Assembly: GCA_965230335.1 (NCBI GenBank)
Contig: CBDDKS010000006.1
Location: 1,240,001-1,304,000 of the forward strand
Reading direction: 5' to 3'
Length of the DNA: 64,000 bases
Origin: CBDDKS01 sp965230335
GTDB taxonomy: Bacteria > Pseudomonadota > Gammaproteobacteria > Enterobacterales > Kangiellaceae
Of this stretch, positions 26,257-34,143 are shown piece after piece. The stretch's first letter is position 1; each line of letters starts with the position of its first letter. The notes under the pieces are model-generated. The model searched no databases. It was not told the DNA's origin and saw only the letters and a list, made by a program, of their open reading frames with translations. Made by a program: the position numbers and the translations under genes.

Positions 26257-26697
26257 ATGTATGACTGGCGACTTATATTATTGAGTGAATTTGTATTATC
26301 TTCATTATTTGTCTTTATTTTTTCTATCTTTTTTCTCAGTTATCGCACAGATATTTTACAATTAATGCATGCCACAAAATATTATTCCATCCTGTCTATT
26401 GAAAGACTTGAGTGGCAAATCAATCAAGCTTATTATGGTTATCCTTATCAATATACATCAACACATAACGATGAAAGGGCAAATCATCATGAGCATGGTA
26501 TTCAACTCGATCTTAAAAAAGATACCTTACAGTATACCTCCAGGTTCTGTTATCTCAATCAGTCTCATGGTAGCCATCTTCCCAAAACATGGTATTTGAT
26601 AACAGATAACCAATCTAAAGTTCCTTTTCCATTAGATTCAGGAAACCATACAAATCGACTGGATAAATGTTTACCTAATAACTCAAAGGCTTTTTAA
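26257..26697 (+). CDS. Single-pass membrane protein of the pilin cluster, unknown
   Basis: 146 residues. The N-terminus is a strong membrane segment (about 7-28, preceded by a short MYDWR start), then a soluble region with SIERLEWQINQAYYGYP, reminiscent of minor pilins of the PilW type, and two cysteines (RFCYL, DKCLP) that may pair outside the membrane. No canonical prepilin G-F-E cleavage site was seen, so a pilin call is only suggestive. It ends 3 bp before the PilC-like gene. Confidence 0.55.
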   Translation: MYDWRLILLSEFVLSSLFVFIFSIFFLSYRTDILQLMHATKYYSILSIERLEWQINQAYYGYPYQYTSTHNDERANHHEHGIQLDLKKDTLQYTSRFCYLNQSHGSHLPKTWYLITDNQSKVPFPLDSGNHTNRLDKCLPNNSKAF

Positions 26698-26700
26698 CTG

Positions 26701-27582
26701 ATGTCTAATTATAATCATTTTGTTCCTTTTATTGAGCGTCAAATATTATCTTTATTAGCTTCTGGTAATACCATTGATGAAGCTATAAACAAATTAAATG
26801 ATTTAAATCATGAAAAAGTCGAACACCATGTCTCTATTATAAAAAAGGAATATCAAAAATCTAACAATTGGCAATCCGCTTTTTCTCATTGGTTTAATAA
26901 CTCGTTATTATCTTCTATTGATTTTGAAAAGGGTACAGATAATAAAATCATTCAATTAATCCATGAACATCATATTAAGTTGGAAAAAAGAGTTCAGGAA
27001 ATCAAACATCAATTTTTATTAACATCCTGGTATCTGTTAAGTTTGCTTATCATTTTTACAATAGTCTCTTTTATTTATTCTATTTATGCTTTCCCTGAGA
27101 TCAAACATATTATTGAATCTATGAAAGCAGAATTCCCTAAATTTACATCCAACTTTATTGAACTGTATCCTTTTATATTATTCTTTTTGGTTACTTTTGT
27201 TATTTATTTACTCTTTGTTATTTCAAAAATAAAAGTGCTTCATATTTATAACCATCATACCTATTTAAAACTACCCATTATTCAACAAATCATAACCTAC
27301 ATCAATGAGTATAGACATTTACAAAAATGCTTTCTTAAAAATGAGAGTGATGCTGGTCTATCCAATAATGAAAAGGAACAACTCAAACTTGCAAAAGCAT
27401 TAGGTAATACATTTCAAGAGATGGATTTTATATTAGATAAAAAAAGACAACTTCTCGAAAAAAAATTATTTAACTATATAAAATCTCTCATATCACTTTG
27501 TCAAATTTTAATTCTTGGTCTGATTTGCTCACTTTTAATTTCAATTTATTTACCCATCTTTAAATTAGGCGGTACTGTATGA
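26701..27582 (+). CDS. Shortened PilC/GspF-like inner-membrane platform protein
   Basis: 293 residues. It shows GspF/PilC layout: cytoplasmic helical domain (LLASGNTIDEAINKL, where SGNT matches the SG-x-x turn of F-domain repeats), membrane helices (about 104-128 and 150-172), a second F-like domain, a C-terminal helix and the closing YLPIFKLGGTV, like PilC C-termini. Typical PilC is about 400 residues, so this one is reduced and divergent. It overlaps the pilin gene by 4 bp (ATGA). No ATPase gene is adjacent. Probably the platform for assembling the adjacent pilin. Confidence 0.7.
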   Translation: MSNYNHFVPFIERQILSLLASGNTIDEAINKLNDLNHEKVEHHVSIIKKEYQKSNNWQSAFSHWFNNSLLSSIDFEKGTDNKIIQLIHEHHIKLEKRVQEIKHQFLLTSWYLLSLLIIFTIVSFIYSIYAFPEIKHIIESMKAEFPKFTSNFIELYPFILFFLVTFVIYLLFVISKIKVLHIYNHHTYLKLPIIQQIITYINEYRHLQKCFLKNESDAGLSNNEKEQLKLAKALGNTFQEMDFILDKKRQLLEKKLFNYIKSLISLCQILILGLICSLLISIYLPIFKLGGTV

Positions 27583-28058
27583 AAAAACAATCTGGATTTA
27601 CCTTAATTGAACTGATGATCGTCGTTGCTATCATCGGTATTTTGGCTTCTGTTGCTTTGCCGGCTTATCAACAATATACCGTTAGGGCCCAAGTTGTAGA
27701 GGCATTTACATTATCTGATGAATTAAAACCCATGATCAAAGAATACTATAAAGATCGTGGCATCTTTCCATCTTCCAACAAATCAGCGGGCGTACCTCAA
27801 TCACACCAACTACTGGGTAATTATGTGAGTGCTATTAATGTAAGTGATGGTGCAATGCATATTACATTGGGTAATAAAGTCAATGCTCATATCAAAGACA
27901 GCATTATCACTATCCGTCCAATTTTTGTGACAGGCAGTCCCATGAGTCCTATCTCCTGGATATGTGGTCATGGTGAAATACCAAAAGGCATGGAGGCTGC
28001 TGGAGAAAATAAAACCAATCTTGATGATACATATCTACCTTCTGCTTGCCGTTCATAA
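27579..28058 (+). CDS. Type IV prepilin (PilA-like)
   Basis: 159 residues with a textbook class III signal: MKKQSG followed by FTLIELMIVVAIIGILA, cut after Gly6 by PilD, with Glu at +5. The mature alpha-1 helix is followed by a globular head. Two cysteines (SWICGH, SACRS) near the C-terminus can form the D-region disulfide. It is the major-pilin type in length. The gene overlaps the PilC-like gene by 4 bp and precedes srkA by 21 bp, so it belongs to a tight operon. Confidence 0.95.
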   Translation: MKKQSGFTLIELMIVVAIIGILASVALPAYQQYTVRAQVVEAFTLSDELKPMIKEYYKDRGIFPSSNKSAGVPQSHQLLGNYVSAINVSDGAMHITLGNKVNAHIKDSIITIRPIFVTGSPMSPISWICGHGEIPKGMEAAGENKTNLDDTYLPSACRS

Positions 28059-28079
28059 TTTTATTATTTAAATATTCCT

Positions 28080-29036
28080 ATGGTTAATTTTTATAACTTA
28101 ACACCTGATATTATTTTAGATGCTTTGGAATCTGTCTCTATTCAGGCAGAAGCGGCTTTATTAGCACTCAATAGTTACGAAAATCGTGTCTATCAATTTC
28201 GAGATTATGATAATCAACCCTGGGTAACCAAATTTTATCGCCCTAATCGATGGAGTGATGATGACATATTAGAAGAACATCATTTTTCTCATGAACTGGA
28301 AGAGGCAGAAATTCCAGCAGTTGCTCCTGAGGTTATTGATTCAAAAACTTTATTTTACTTTTCTTCCTTTCGTTTTTCTGTTTTTAAAAATAGAGGTGGA
28401 CGACATCCTAACTTGGACGATTTGGATACATTAGCCTGGTTAGGTCGACTGATTGCCCGCATTCATTTAATTGGAGAAAAACAACGTTATCAACACCGAC
28501 CTAGTATTAACCTGGAAGAATATGCTATTAAAAATATCCAATTTTTAAATGAACATCATTTCTTTCCTGACAACTTGAAAGAATCCATGCACAGTGTATT
28601 AAATCCACTTATAGATATTTGTCAGCAAAGACTTGAACAATTTTCAGATATTGCAACGTTTCGACTACATGGTGATTGTCATCCCAGTAATATTCTCTGG
28701 ACAGACGACGGCCCACATTTTGTCGATTTGGACGACAGCCGTAATGGCCCAGCAGTTCAGGATTTATGGATGTTGATTACCGGCGATCAAGAGGATGCCA
28801 TAAAACAACGTAATGCATTATTAGATGGCTATGAAGAATTCCGGGAATTTGATTATCGAGAACTCCATTGGGTCGAAGTCTTACGTGCTTTAAGAATGAT
28901 CCATTATATGGCCTGGCTGGCAAAACGTTGGGATGACCCCAGCTTTAAACATCACTTCCCCTGGTTTAATACGCAGCGTTATTGGGAAGATCAATTACTA
29001 GCACTAAAAGAACAATTAGGCACTTCTACAAAATGA
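28080..29036 (+). CDS. srkA: Stress response serine/threonine kinase SrkA (YihE)
   Basis: 318 residues of the RdoA/YihE (APH-like) kinase family. The catalytic loop is HGDCHPSNILW and the metal-binding motif is FVDLDDSRNGPAVQDLWML. SrkA counters stress-induced cell death, reportedly by limiting MazEF activity in E. coli. Length and the PAVQDLW block match. It follows the pilin gene closely on the same strand; nothing suggests a functional tie to pili. No downstream partner (often dsbA) is present. Confidence 0.95.
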   Translation: MVNFYNLTPDIILDALESVSIQAEAALLALNSYENRVYQFRDYDNQPWVTKFYRPNRWSDDDILEEHHFSHELEEAEIPAVAPEVIDSKTLFYFSSFRFSVFKNRGGRHPNLDDLDTLAWLGRLIARIHLIGEKQRYQHRPSINLEEYAIKNIQFLNEHHFFPDNLKESMHSVLNPLIDICQQRLEQFSDIATFRLHGDCHPSNILWTDDGPHFVDLDDSRNGPAVQDLWMLITGDQEDAIKQRNALLDGYEEFREFDYRELHWVEVLRALRMIHYMAWLAKRWDDPSFKHHFPWFNTQRYWEDQLLALKEQLGTSTK

Positions 29037-29124
29037 ACCAACACCACAAATTTGGGTTTAAGGAGTATTAATCTAAGTTTGATATAATAGCGAAACAAAA
29101 GCTTTGTCTTTATCCCTGCACTTA

Positions 29125-29838
29125 TCAGACACATTCAATAACATACACTTTATCTGGGTAGGAAAACACATAAATTTGATCAAAACTAGACTTCAAACTA
29201 ATCGGAAGACTATTTAATTCTGCCATACCGCTTGCTTTGGAACGATTTAGTACTAGAAGTAATTGAACATTTTCAATATTAGTTTTGTATTTAGTTAAAT
29301 TAGCCTCCTTCGCTTTAATAGCCTCTATCAATAGAGAGTTGGAAAATTTTGAAACGAAACTTGTGGAATCTCCTGGACTAATCCAACGGGAGTAACGCTC
29401 GAAATGATCTGGTAACCTTCGAATATATAAAACCATCGAAAGCTCATGTAAAATGCAGCGCTCGCTACTCATTACATCTAATGTTCGAGACTTTTGAACC
29501 ATAAAATCTACTATATGATTTATATGACTATCCGAGCACTCCCCCAATATCTGTAAGGAAATTGGTATGGCAGAACGAGTGTAGTAGAGAGCTGCGAGTT
29601 TGTTACGGAAAGATGTATTGTTACTTTCCATTTTTTTTAGATTAGATCCCTTGAACAATATTTCATCCTTATAAATATTTCTAACTTCAAGCCCAAATTT
29701 TCCATCTCTAGTTTGGATAATTAGATCTGGCCAATCAAGTTCATCAGGAGCTGATGAAATAGACCAAGAAGACCTGAGCATTTCTCCAGCTTTAGTTGCA
29801 TAGAACTCTTCTTCAACCTTTTGAAATTGTCTAGTCAT
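29125..29838 (-). CDS. Hypothetical protein with PD-(D/E)xK-like nuclease motif
   Basis: 237 residues, family not recognised. WPDLIIQTRDGKFGLEVRN (about residues 36-54) places an Asp after Pro and a Glu on the following strand, as in PD-(D/E)xK nucleases, with Arg in place of the usual Lys. There is no signal peptide or membrane segment. The gene is alone, flanked by AT-rich spacers, with codon choices somewhat unlike its neighbours (more CGA, AGA and TCC by eye). It could be a lone restriction-like or housekeeping nuclease, or an unrelated fold. Confidence 0.5.
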   Translation of the reverse strand: MTRQFQKVEEEFYATKAGEMLRSSWSISSAPDELDWPDLIIQTRDGKFGLEVRNIYKDEILFKGSNLKKMESNNTSFRNKLAALYYTRSAIPISLQILGECSDSHINHIVDFMVQKSRTLDVMSSERCILHELSMVLYIRRLPDHFERYSRWISPGDSTSFVSKFSNSLLIEAIKAKEANLTKYKTNIENVQLLLVLNRSKASGMAELNSLPISLKSSFDQIYVFSYPDKVYVIECV

Positions 29839-30115
29839 TCAAAACACTTAACTGTTAATTGAATACCTTAAAATAATAGTATCCGCCATATCAATCTCTT
29901 CAAATCAATAGTTTATTTGTTTAAATCGAAATAATACAGAGATAGATAAAATTTTCAATGGTATGTTTATAATACTTAAACTTCATAACATTCATGACTC
30001 AGTACATTCTTTAATAGCAGTACCCAATCCAATAAAAAATATGTTATTGTTGTTCATAATTAGTCTCGTATTTATATGTGCTGCATAAGCAACTCATCAT
30101 TTTCTGGAGAATATT

Positions 30116-30859
30116 GTGAGAATAATTTTATTATGTATATCAATGATATGGTCACTCACCATTCTAGCAACTGATGATCATCAGGTTCAGTTGGTGAAAG
30201 CCTATGCTGCACACAAAATGGGGGAATACGAAACAGCATTCAACATTTGGCAATCTCTCTCCAATTCAGGCAACGCAGAAGCTCACCAAAATTTAGCGTT
30301 AATGTATGAGTTAGGACTTTTCGTAGAAAAAAATCCAAAGAAATCCTCTGAACTTACTTTGAAAGCCGCAACACAGGGAATTCCACAAGCTCAATATAAT
30401 ATGGGAGTCAACTATAAAGATGGATACGGAGTTGCGCCTAACAAAGCACAGGCTTTTGAATGGTTTCGTAAAGCATCTAAAGCCGGTTATGCCAAAGCCC
30501 AATATACGCTAGGAGTATGGTATGAACAAGGAATTCATATTAAAACAGACCTTAATATGGCTGCAAAAATGTATTTATCAGCAGGAAAACAAGGCATCCC
30601 ACAAGCTCAATATAACTACGGAATAATGCTCTTTAGAGGAACCGGCGTTGAAAAAGATCTTGAAGCTAGCTTTGAGTGGATTCAAAAAGCAGCAAAGCAA
30701 GGAGACATCATGGCATATAAAGAAATGGCGAGAAAATATCACCTCGGTCTTGGTGTTAAACAAGACCGAAATAAGGCAATATTTTGGATGAAAAAATCAG
30801 CCCGTGCAGGTAATATGAGACTCGCTAACTATCTAAAAAGTCAAGGCATTGATTATTGA
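30116..30859 (+). CDS. Secreted Sel1-repeat protein
   Basis: 247 residues. An N-terminal signal (about 1-18) is followed by five to six Sel1-like repeats of about 36 residues (for example AQYNMGVNYKDGYGVAPN, AQYTLGVWYEQG, AQYNYGIMLFRGTGVEKD). These alpha-solenoid repeats mediate protein interactions, often in the periplasm. Start is GTG 30116 with GGAG about 8 nt upstream. It stands alone, so its partner is unknown. Confidence 0.9.
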   Translation: MRIILLCISMIWSLTILATDDHQVQLVKAYAAHKMGEYETAFNIWQSLSNSGNAEAHQNLALMYELGLFVEKNPKKSSELTLKAATQGIPQAQYNMGVNYKDGYGVAPNKAQAFEWFRKASKAGYAKAQYTLGVWYEQGIHIKTDLNMAAKMYLSAGKQGIPQAQYNYGIMLFRGTGVEKDLEASFEWIQKAAKQGDIMAYKEMARKYHLGLGVKQDRNKAIFWMKKSARAGNMRLANYLKSQGIDY

Positions 30860-31036
30860 TAGCCCCAACAGACATCAATGCTGCCGTTTAAGTTAATAAA
30901 TTTACTTTTCATTATCAGCCCCTAATTATAGAAAACAAAAACACAATACAAAACCTATAGTCTATCAACAAACACTAGCAATCATTATTATTTTCAGTGC
31001 ATCCACTGTTTTCTTGAAGTACTTAAATCAACTACT

Positions 31037-32095
31037 TCAAGAATCTTCTTTTAAATCATGCTGGCTTTTCTTTTCACGTAAGCGATCACGAAATAATTTT
31101 TTTGCTAACTCCTGCATATCGACCACCGTGTCACGTTCATCTACAATTTCCTGACCTAATAGTGTTTCAATAGCATCTTCCAGTGTCACAATACCAACCA
31201 TTTGACCAAACTCATCTTCAACCAAAAATAAATGTGCTCTCTGTTTAATAAACATATCCAATAGTTTTTGGACAGACAGTTTTTCTGATACGTGCAAAAC
31301 AGGTTGTGTGAATTCACGAATTGGATTGTCGCCTTTGCCATGATAAGCGGCTTCAAATAGATCGACTAAAAATACTTTACCAACAATGTTATCGGTATTA
31401 TCTGAATAGACGGGAAAACGACTAAATTGCCGAGTTTCAGCAATATTCAATGCTTGTGCAACTGTCGAAGACTCATCCAGCATATGTACCACTGTTCTTG
31501 GTGTTAGGATTTCTTCTGTTTTTGTATCGCGCAAACTGAGTAAATTTGAAAGATACGTATTCTCTTGAGAAATCAAAGAACCTTCTTTATAACTTAATGA
31601 AGCTAAGGCAATGATTTCTTCACGGGTAATTTCATTGTCTTTATGACGACTGAATAATCGGGTTAAACGTGTGGATAGCCAAACCAAAGGGTAAACCAAT
31701 TTAACTAAAAGAGAAATAACAAAAGCTGATGGTATGGCCAACTGTTGCCAAAAAGTAGCCCCCAATGTTTTTGGAATAATTTCAGAAAAGTACAGAATAA
31801 CCAGTGTTAATAAAACAGCAATTAAGGTTTCCCATTCAGGTCCAAAAACCTGCAAGGCCTGAGAACCTACACCAGCTGCACCCATCGTATGAGCAAAGGT
31901 ATTCAAGATTAAAATACTAGAGAGCGATTCATCTAAATGATGTTTTACTTTAACCAGTTGTGCACCCGAACGAGGACGCTCATTTTGTATTTTCTCAACA
32001 TAACCTGGCGTCACTGAAAGTAATACGGCTTCAAGCACAGAACAAAGAAATGAAACACCTATCGCTATTGCCAGGTAAATAAATAGTAATGTCAT
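31037..32095 (-). CDS. CNNM/DUF21 and CBS-domain membrane protein
   Basis: 352 residues. The DUF21/CNNM transmembrane domain (about 1-150, four hydrophobic segments, with NTFAHTMGAAGVG and LYFSEIIPKTLGA) is followed by a CBS pair (about 190-320, with LTPRTVVHMLDE, RFPVYSDNTDNIVG and HLFLVEDEFGQMVGIVTLEDAIETLLG). The CorC/HlyC C-terminal domain is missing; a charged tail takes its place. Family members are magnesium or divalent-cation exporters or sensors. It is a single gene with an inferred promoter in the upstream gap. Confidence 0.9.
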   Translation of the reverse strand: MTLLFIYLAIAIGVSFLCSVLEAVLLSVTPGYVEKIQNERPRSGAQLVKVKHHLDESLSSILILNTFAHTMGAAGVGSQALQVFGPEWETLIAVLLTLVILYFSEIIPKTLGATFWQQLAIPSAFVISLLVKLVYPLVWLSTRLTRLFSRHKDNEITREEIIALASLSYKEGSLISQENTYLSNLLSLRDTKTEEILTPRTVVHMLDESSTVAQALNIAETRQFSRFPVYSDNTDNIVGKVFLVDLFEAAYHGKGDNPIREFTQPVLHVSEKLSVQKLLDMFIKQRAHLFLVEDEFGQMVGIVTLEDAIETLLGQEIVDERDTVVDMQELAKKLFRDRLREKKSQHDLKEDS

Positions 32096-32184
32096 GGGTT
32101 GCCTTTATAAGATGTCACGTAATCGTGTTTTGATATTTTAAATAACTGTATATTTTTTAAAGTTATCATTATTGTTTAGTAGTA

Positions 32185-32847
32185 TTATTTTTCCTTGATA
32201 TTTTTTTGATGCTTTTTATCCATATGAATGGAATGAATATCTGGTGGCAAGATTTTTGGTGCTTTTGGTTGTGATACTTCCAAATCATTGTTGGTCGGTT
32301 CTAATATCAATGTCGGTATTTTGGGAATAGTTTTCTTTTTTGATATGGGATGATTAATAATTTCTGTATTGGCTTCAAAATCTAAAAATTTAAATGCTTT
32401 AATATCAAATAAAACACCCCAATAATCCTGATTACTCAAGCAACTCACAACAGCAAATCTTTGCGGGTCAACTTTCAACTGAGCTTCTTTAGGAAAAAAG
32501 TTACCATAAAAATATTTTTTATCACCGATATTCAACCCAATATATTGCCGTTTATAATGAGGTAATACTTTGGGAATAAAAGGTGCTTTTTCGTCATTTA
32601 ATTTTTTAATTTCCAAGGATAATTTTTTCTCGAGAAATTGAACCTGTTTTTTAGTAACTTTCCAGTATTTATCTGCTTTGTAATATCGTCGGGCACACTG
32701 GTCCAATAAAGCCTCTCCACGATATTCGGGTAAAATATAACTTAACTGGTTATCTAAGAGTTCTGCATGGAGTTCATTTAACAATAAAAAGGTACAAAAC
32801 CATGCCATGACATATGTTTTTTTTCTTGCAAAATGTGTTGTCTTCAT
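32185..32847 (-). CDS. Hypothetical exported protein
   Basis: 220 residues with a signal sequence (about 10-28, AWFCTFLLLNELHA-ELL) and a lysine-rich mature part. No motif is recognised. Two cysteines (DQCARRYY and VSCLSN) could pair in the periplasm. The start at 32847 is only 4 bp after the stop of the preceding lipoprotein gene, so the two probably form a small operon and may act together in the envelope. Confidence 0.6.
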   Translation of the reverse strand: MKTTHFARKKTYVMAWFCTFLLLNELHAELLDNQLSYILPEYRGEALLDQCARRYYKADKYWKVTKKQVQFLEKKLSLEIKKLNDEKAPFIPKVLPHYKRQYIGLNIGDKKYFYGNFFPKEAQLKVDPQRFAVVSCLSNQDYWGVLFDIKAFKFLDFEANTEIINHPISKKKTIPKIPTLILEPTNNDLEVSQPKAPKILPPDIHSIHMDKKHQKNIKEK

Positions 32848-32851
32848 AAAG

Positions 32852-33220
32852 TTATTGGATGCGTTTCATTTTAATGGATATCGGATCATTGCCTTTTATT
32901 AATGTATTCTTATCGATAATTTTCCATTGCTCTTTTTTATTATCATCTTCAAAGATCAAATACTCAATACCTTGTATTTTCTGAGTATAAATTTTCTTAA
33001 CAATGACTTTTTGTCCGTTGGTTTCAAGAAAATTTTTCCCTATCACCACTTTGGATGTTGGTGGTGTTCTTACACGGTGAGCCCCCAAAGAATGTTGTGA
33101 ATTAATCATGGTTTTGTATTCTCCTTCAAACCCATGGCCCTCTTGACCACAACCAGACAATATCATACTGAGAGAAAGAAAAAATACACTGACCAGTGTA
33201 TTGAGGTATTGATTTTTCAT
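32852..33220 (-). CDS. Small predicted lipoprotein
   Basis: 122 residues from the ATG at 33220 (MKNQYLNTLV). A lipobox LSGCGQ (Cys about residue 24) marks it for lipidation. A longer reading from 33286 would place 22 residues before the signal and was rejected. The mature part looks like a compact beta-rich domain (KVIVKKIYTQKIQGIEYLIF). Function is unknown; it is paired with the exported protein just downstream. Confidence 0.65.
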   Translation of the reverse strand: MKNQYLNTLVSVFFLSLSMILSGCGQEGHGFEGEYKTMINSQHSLGAHRVRTPPTSKVVIGKNFLETNGQKVIVKKIYTQKIQGIEYLIFEDDNKKEQWKIIDKNTLIKGNDPISIKMKRIQ

Positions 33221-33421
33221 AGGTACGCTCTTTGCTGGAAGGCAGTTGGTTGAAGATCGTTCGTTAAAATACCTTTTTATGTTCAAAATACTTCTCTATG
33301 CATCAAAATTAATGTTAGGATGGCCAGAATCTGTTGCTCTCTCATAGTTAACAGGATTTGTCATGAAAGATCAACAGACCCTAAACAATTATAACAATTT
33401 ATTGATGAAGGTGTATTGACC

Positions 33422-33922
33422 ATGTCTCAAGATGCTTATACTCCACCAACTTCTTCTATTGAAGGGCAAAGCCCTTATAGCACCGGATCAGATACTGTAT
33501 CACCTGGTATTATTCACCATCTTTCCCGCAGTCGTCCATGGATTTTACTGATTGCTATTGTTTTACTGCTTGTTGCAATCATCACAATTATTGCAGGGGC
33601 TGGCATAATACTGGGCGGTGCAGCAATGGATCAAGCCTTTCAAGGTCTTCCTCTAGGTGAATTTGGAGGCATGATCATTGGATTACTTTATATTTTTATG
33701 GGTGCCGCATTTTACCTGCTACCTTGCATATTTTTGTTTCGTTATGCTGCAGCCATTAATGACGCAAAACGGTCACACAGTGTCGGTGATACAGAAAATG
33801 CCATCAGTAAGCAAGCTACTTTTTGGAAAGTCATCGGTATTTTTACCTTAATCGGTATCGCCTTATTTGTTCTGTTCTTTGTTTTTGCCATTGTTGCTGC
33901 TATATCAGGTGCTATGCCATAA
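33422..33922 (+). CDS. Four-helix membrane protein of the DUF5362 type
   Basis: 166 residues. A polar N-terminus (about 1-35, Ser/Thr/Pro-rich) is followed by hydrophobic helices at about 40-65, 82-108 and 138-162, with FRYAAAINDAKRSHSVGDTENA between the last two. This layout and the LFRYAAAI block resemble the DUF5362 family; function is not known. The ATG at 33422 was preferred to a TTG 6 nt upstream; GAAGG lies about 12 nt before it. Confidence 0.65.
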   Translation: MSQDAYTPPTSSIEGQSPYSTGSDTVSPGIIHHLSRSRPWILLIAIVLLLVAIITIIAGAGIILGGAAMDQAFQGLPLGEFGGMIIGLLYIFMGAAFYLLPCIFLFRYAAAINDAKRSHSVGDTENAISKQATFWKVIGIFTLIGIALFVLFFVFAIVAAISGAMP

Positions 33923-33957
33923 CCTTTAATATTTCAGTCAAAATAAGGGAATAAACT

Positions 33958-34008
33958 ATGCAAGGATCTGTTGCTTTATCATATCAGGGCGTATTAATGT
34001 TTATTTAA
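33958..34008 (+). CDS. Possible 16-codon small protein
   Basis: ATG at 33958 with AAGGGA at a good distance (8 nt), reading MQGSVALSYQGVLMFI then TAA. It lies between the DUF5362-type gene and typA. Length alone gives little support, and it could be chance. Confidence 0.2.
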   Translation: MQGSVALSYQGVLMFI

Positions 34009-34143
34009 GACGATCCATACGCTCTTTATTTCTGTCATTCCAAAAATTCTGTTAGAATAGCGCGCTTTTTGCCAGGTACGCAAAAAAGGTATAACTTTGC
34101 TATTGTCTATGTACCCCTAAGACCATGAAAAAAGGTTTATATT

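Noticed and set aside
29125..29838. Restriction-modification system
   Set aside because: No methyltransferase or specificity gene is adjacent, so only a lone nuclease-like motif is reported.
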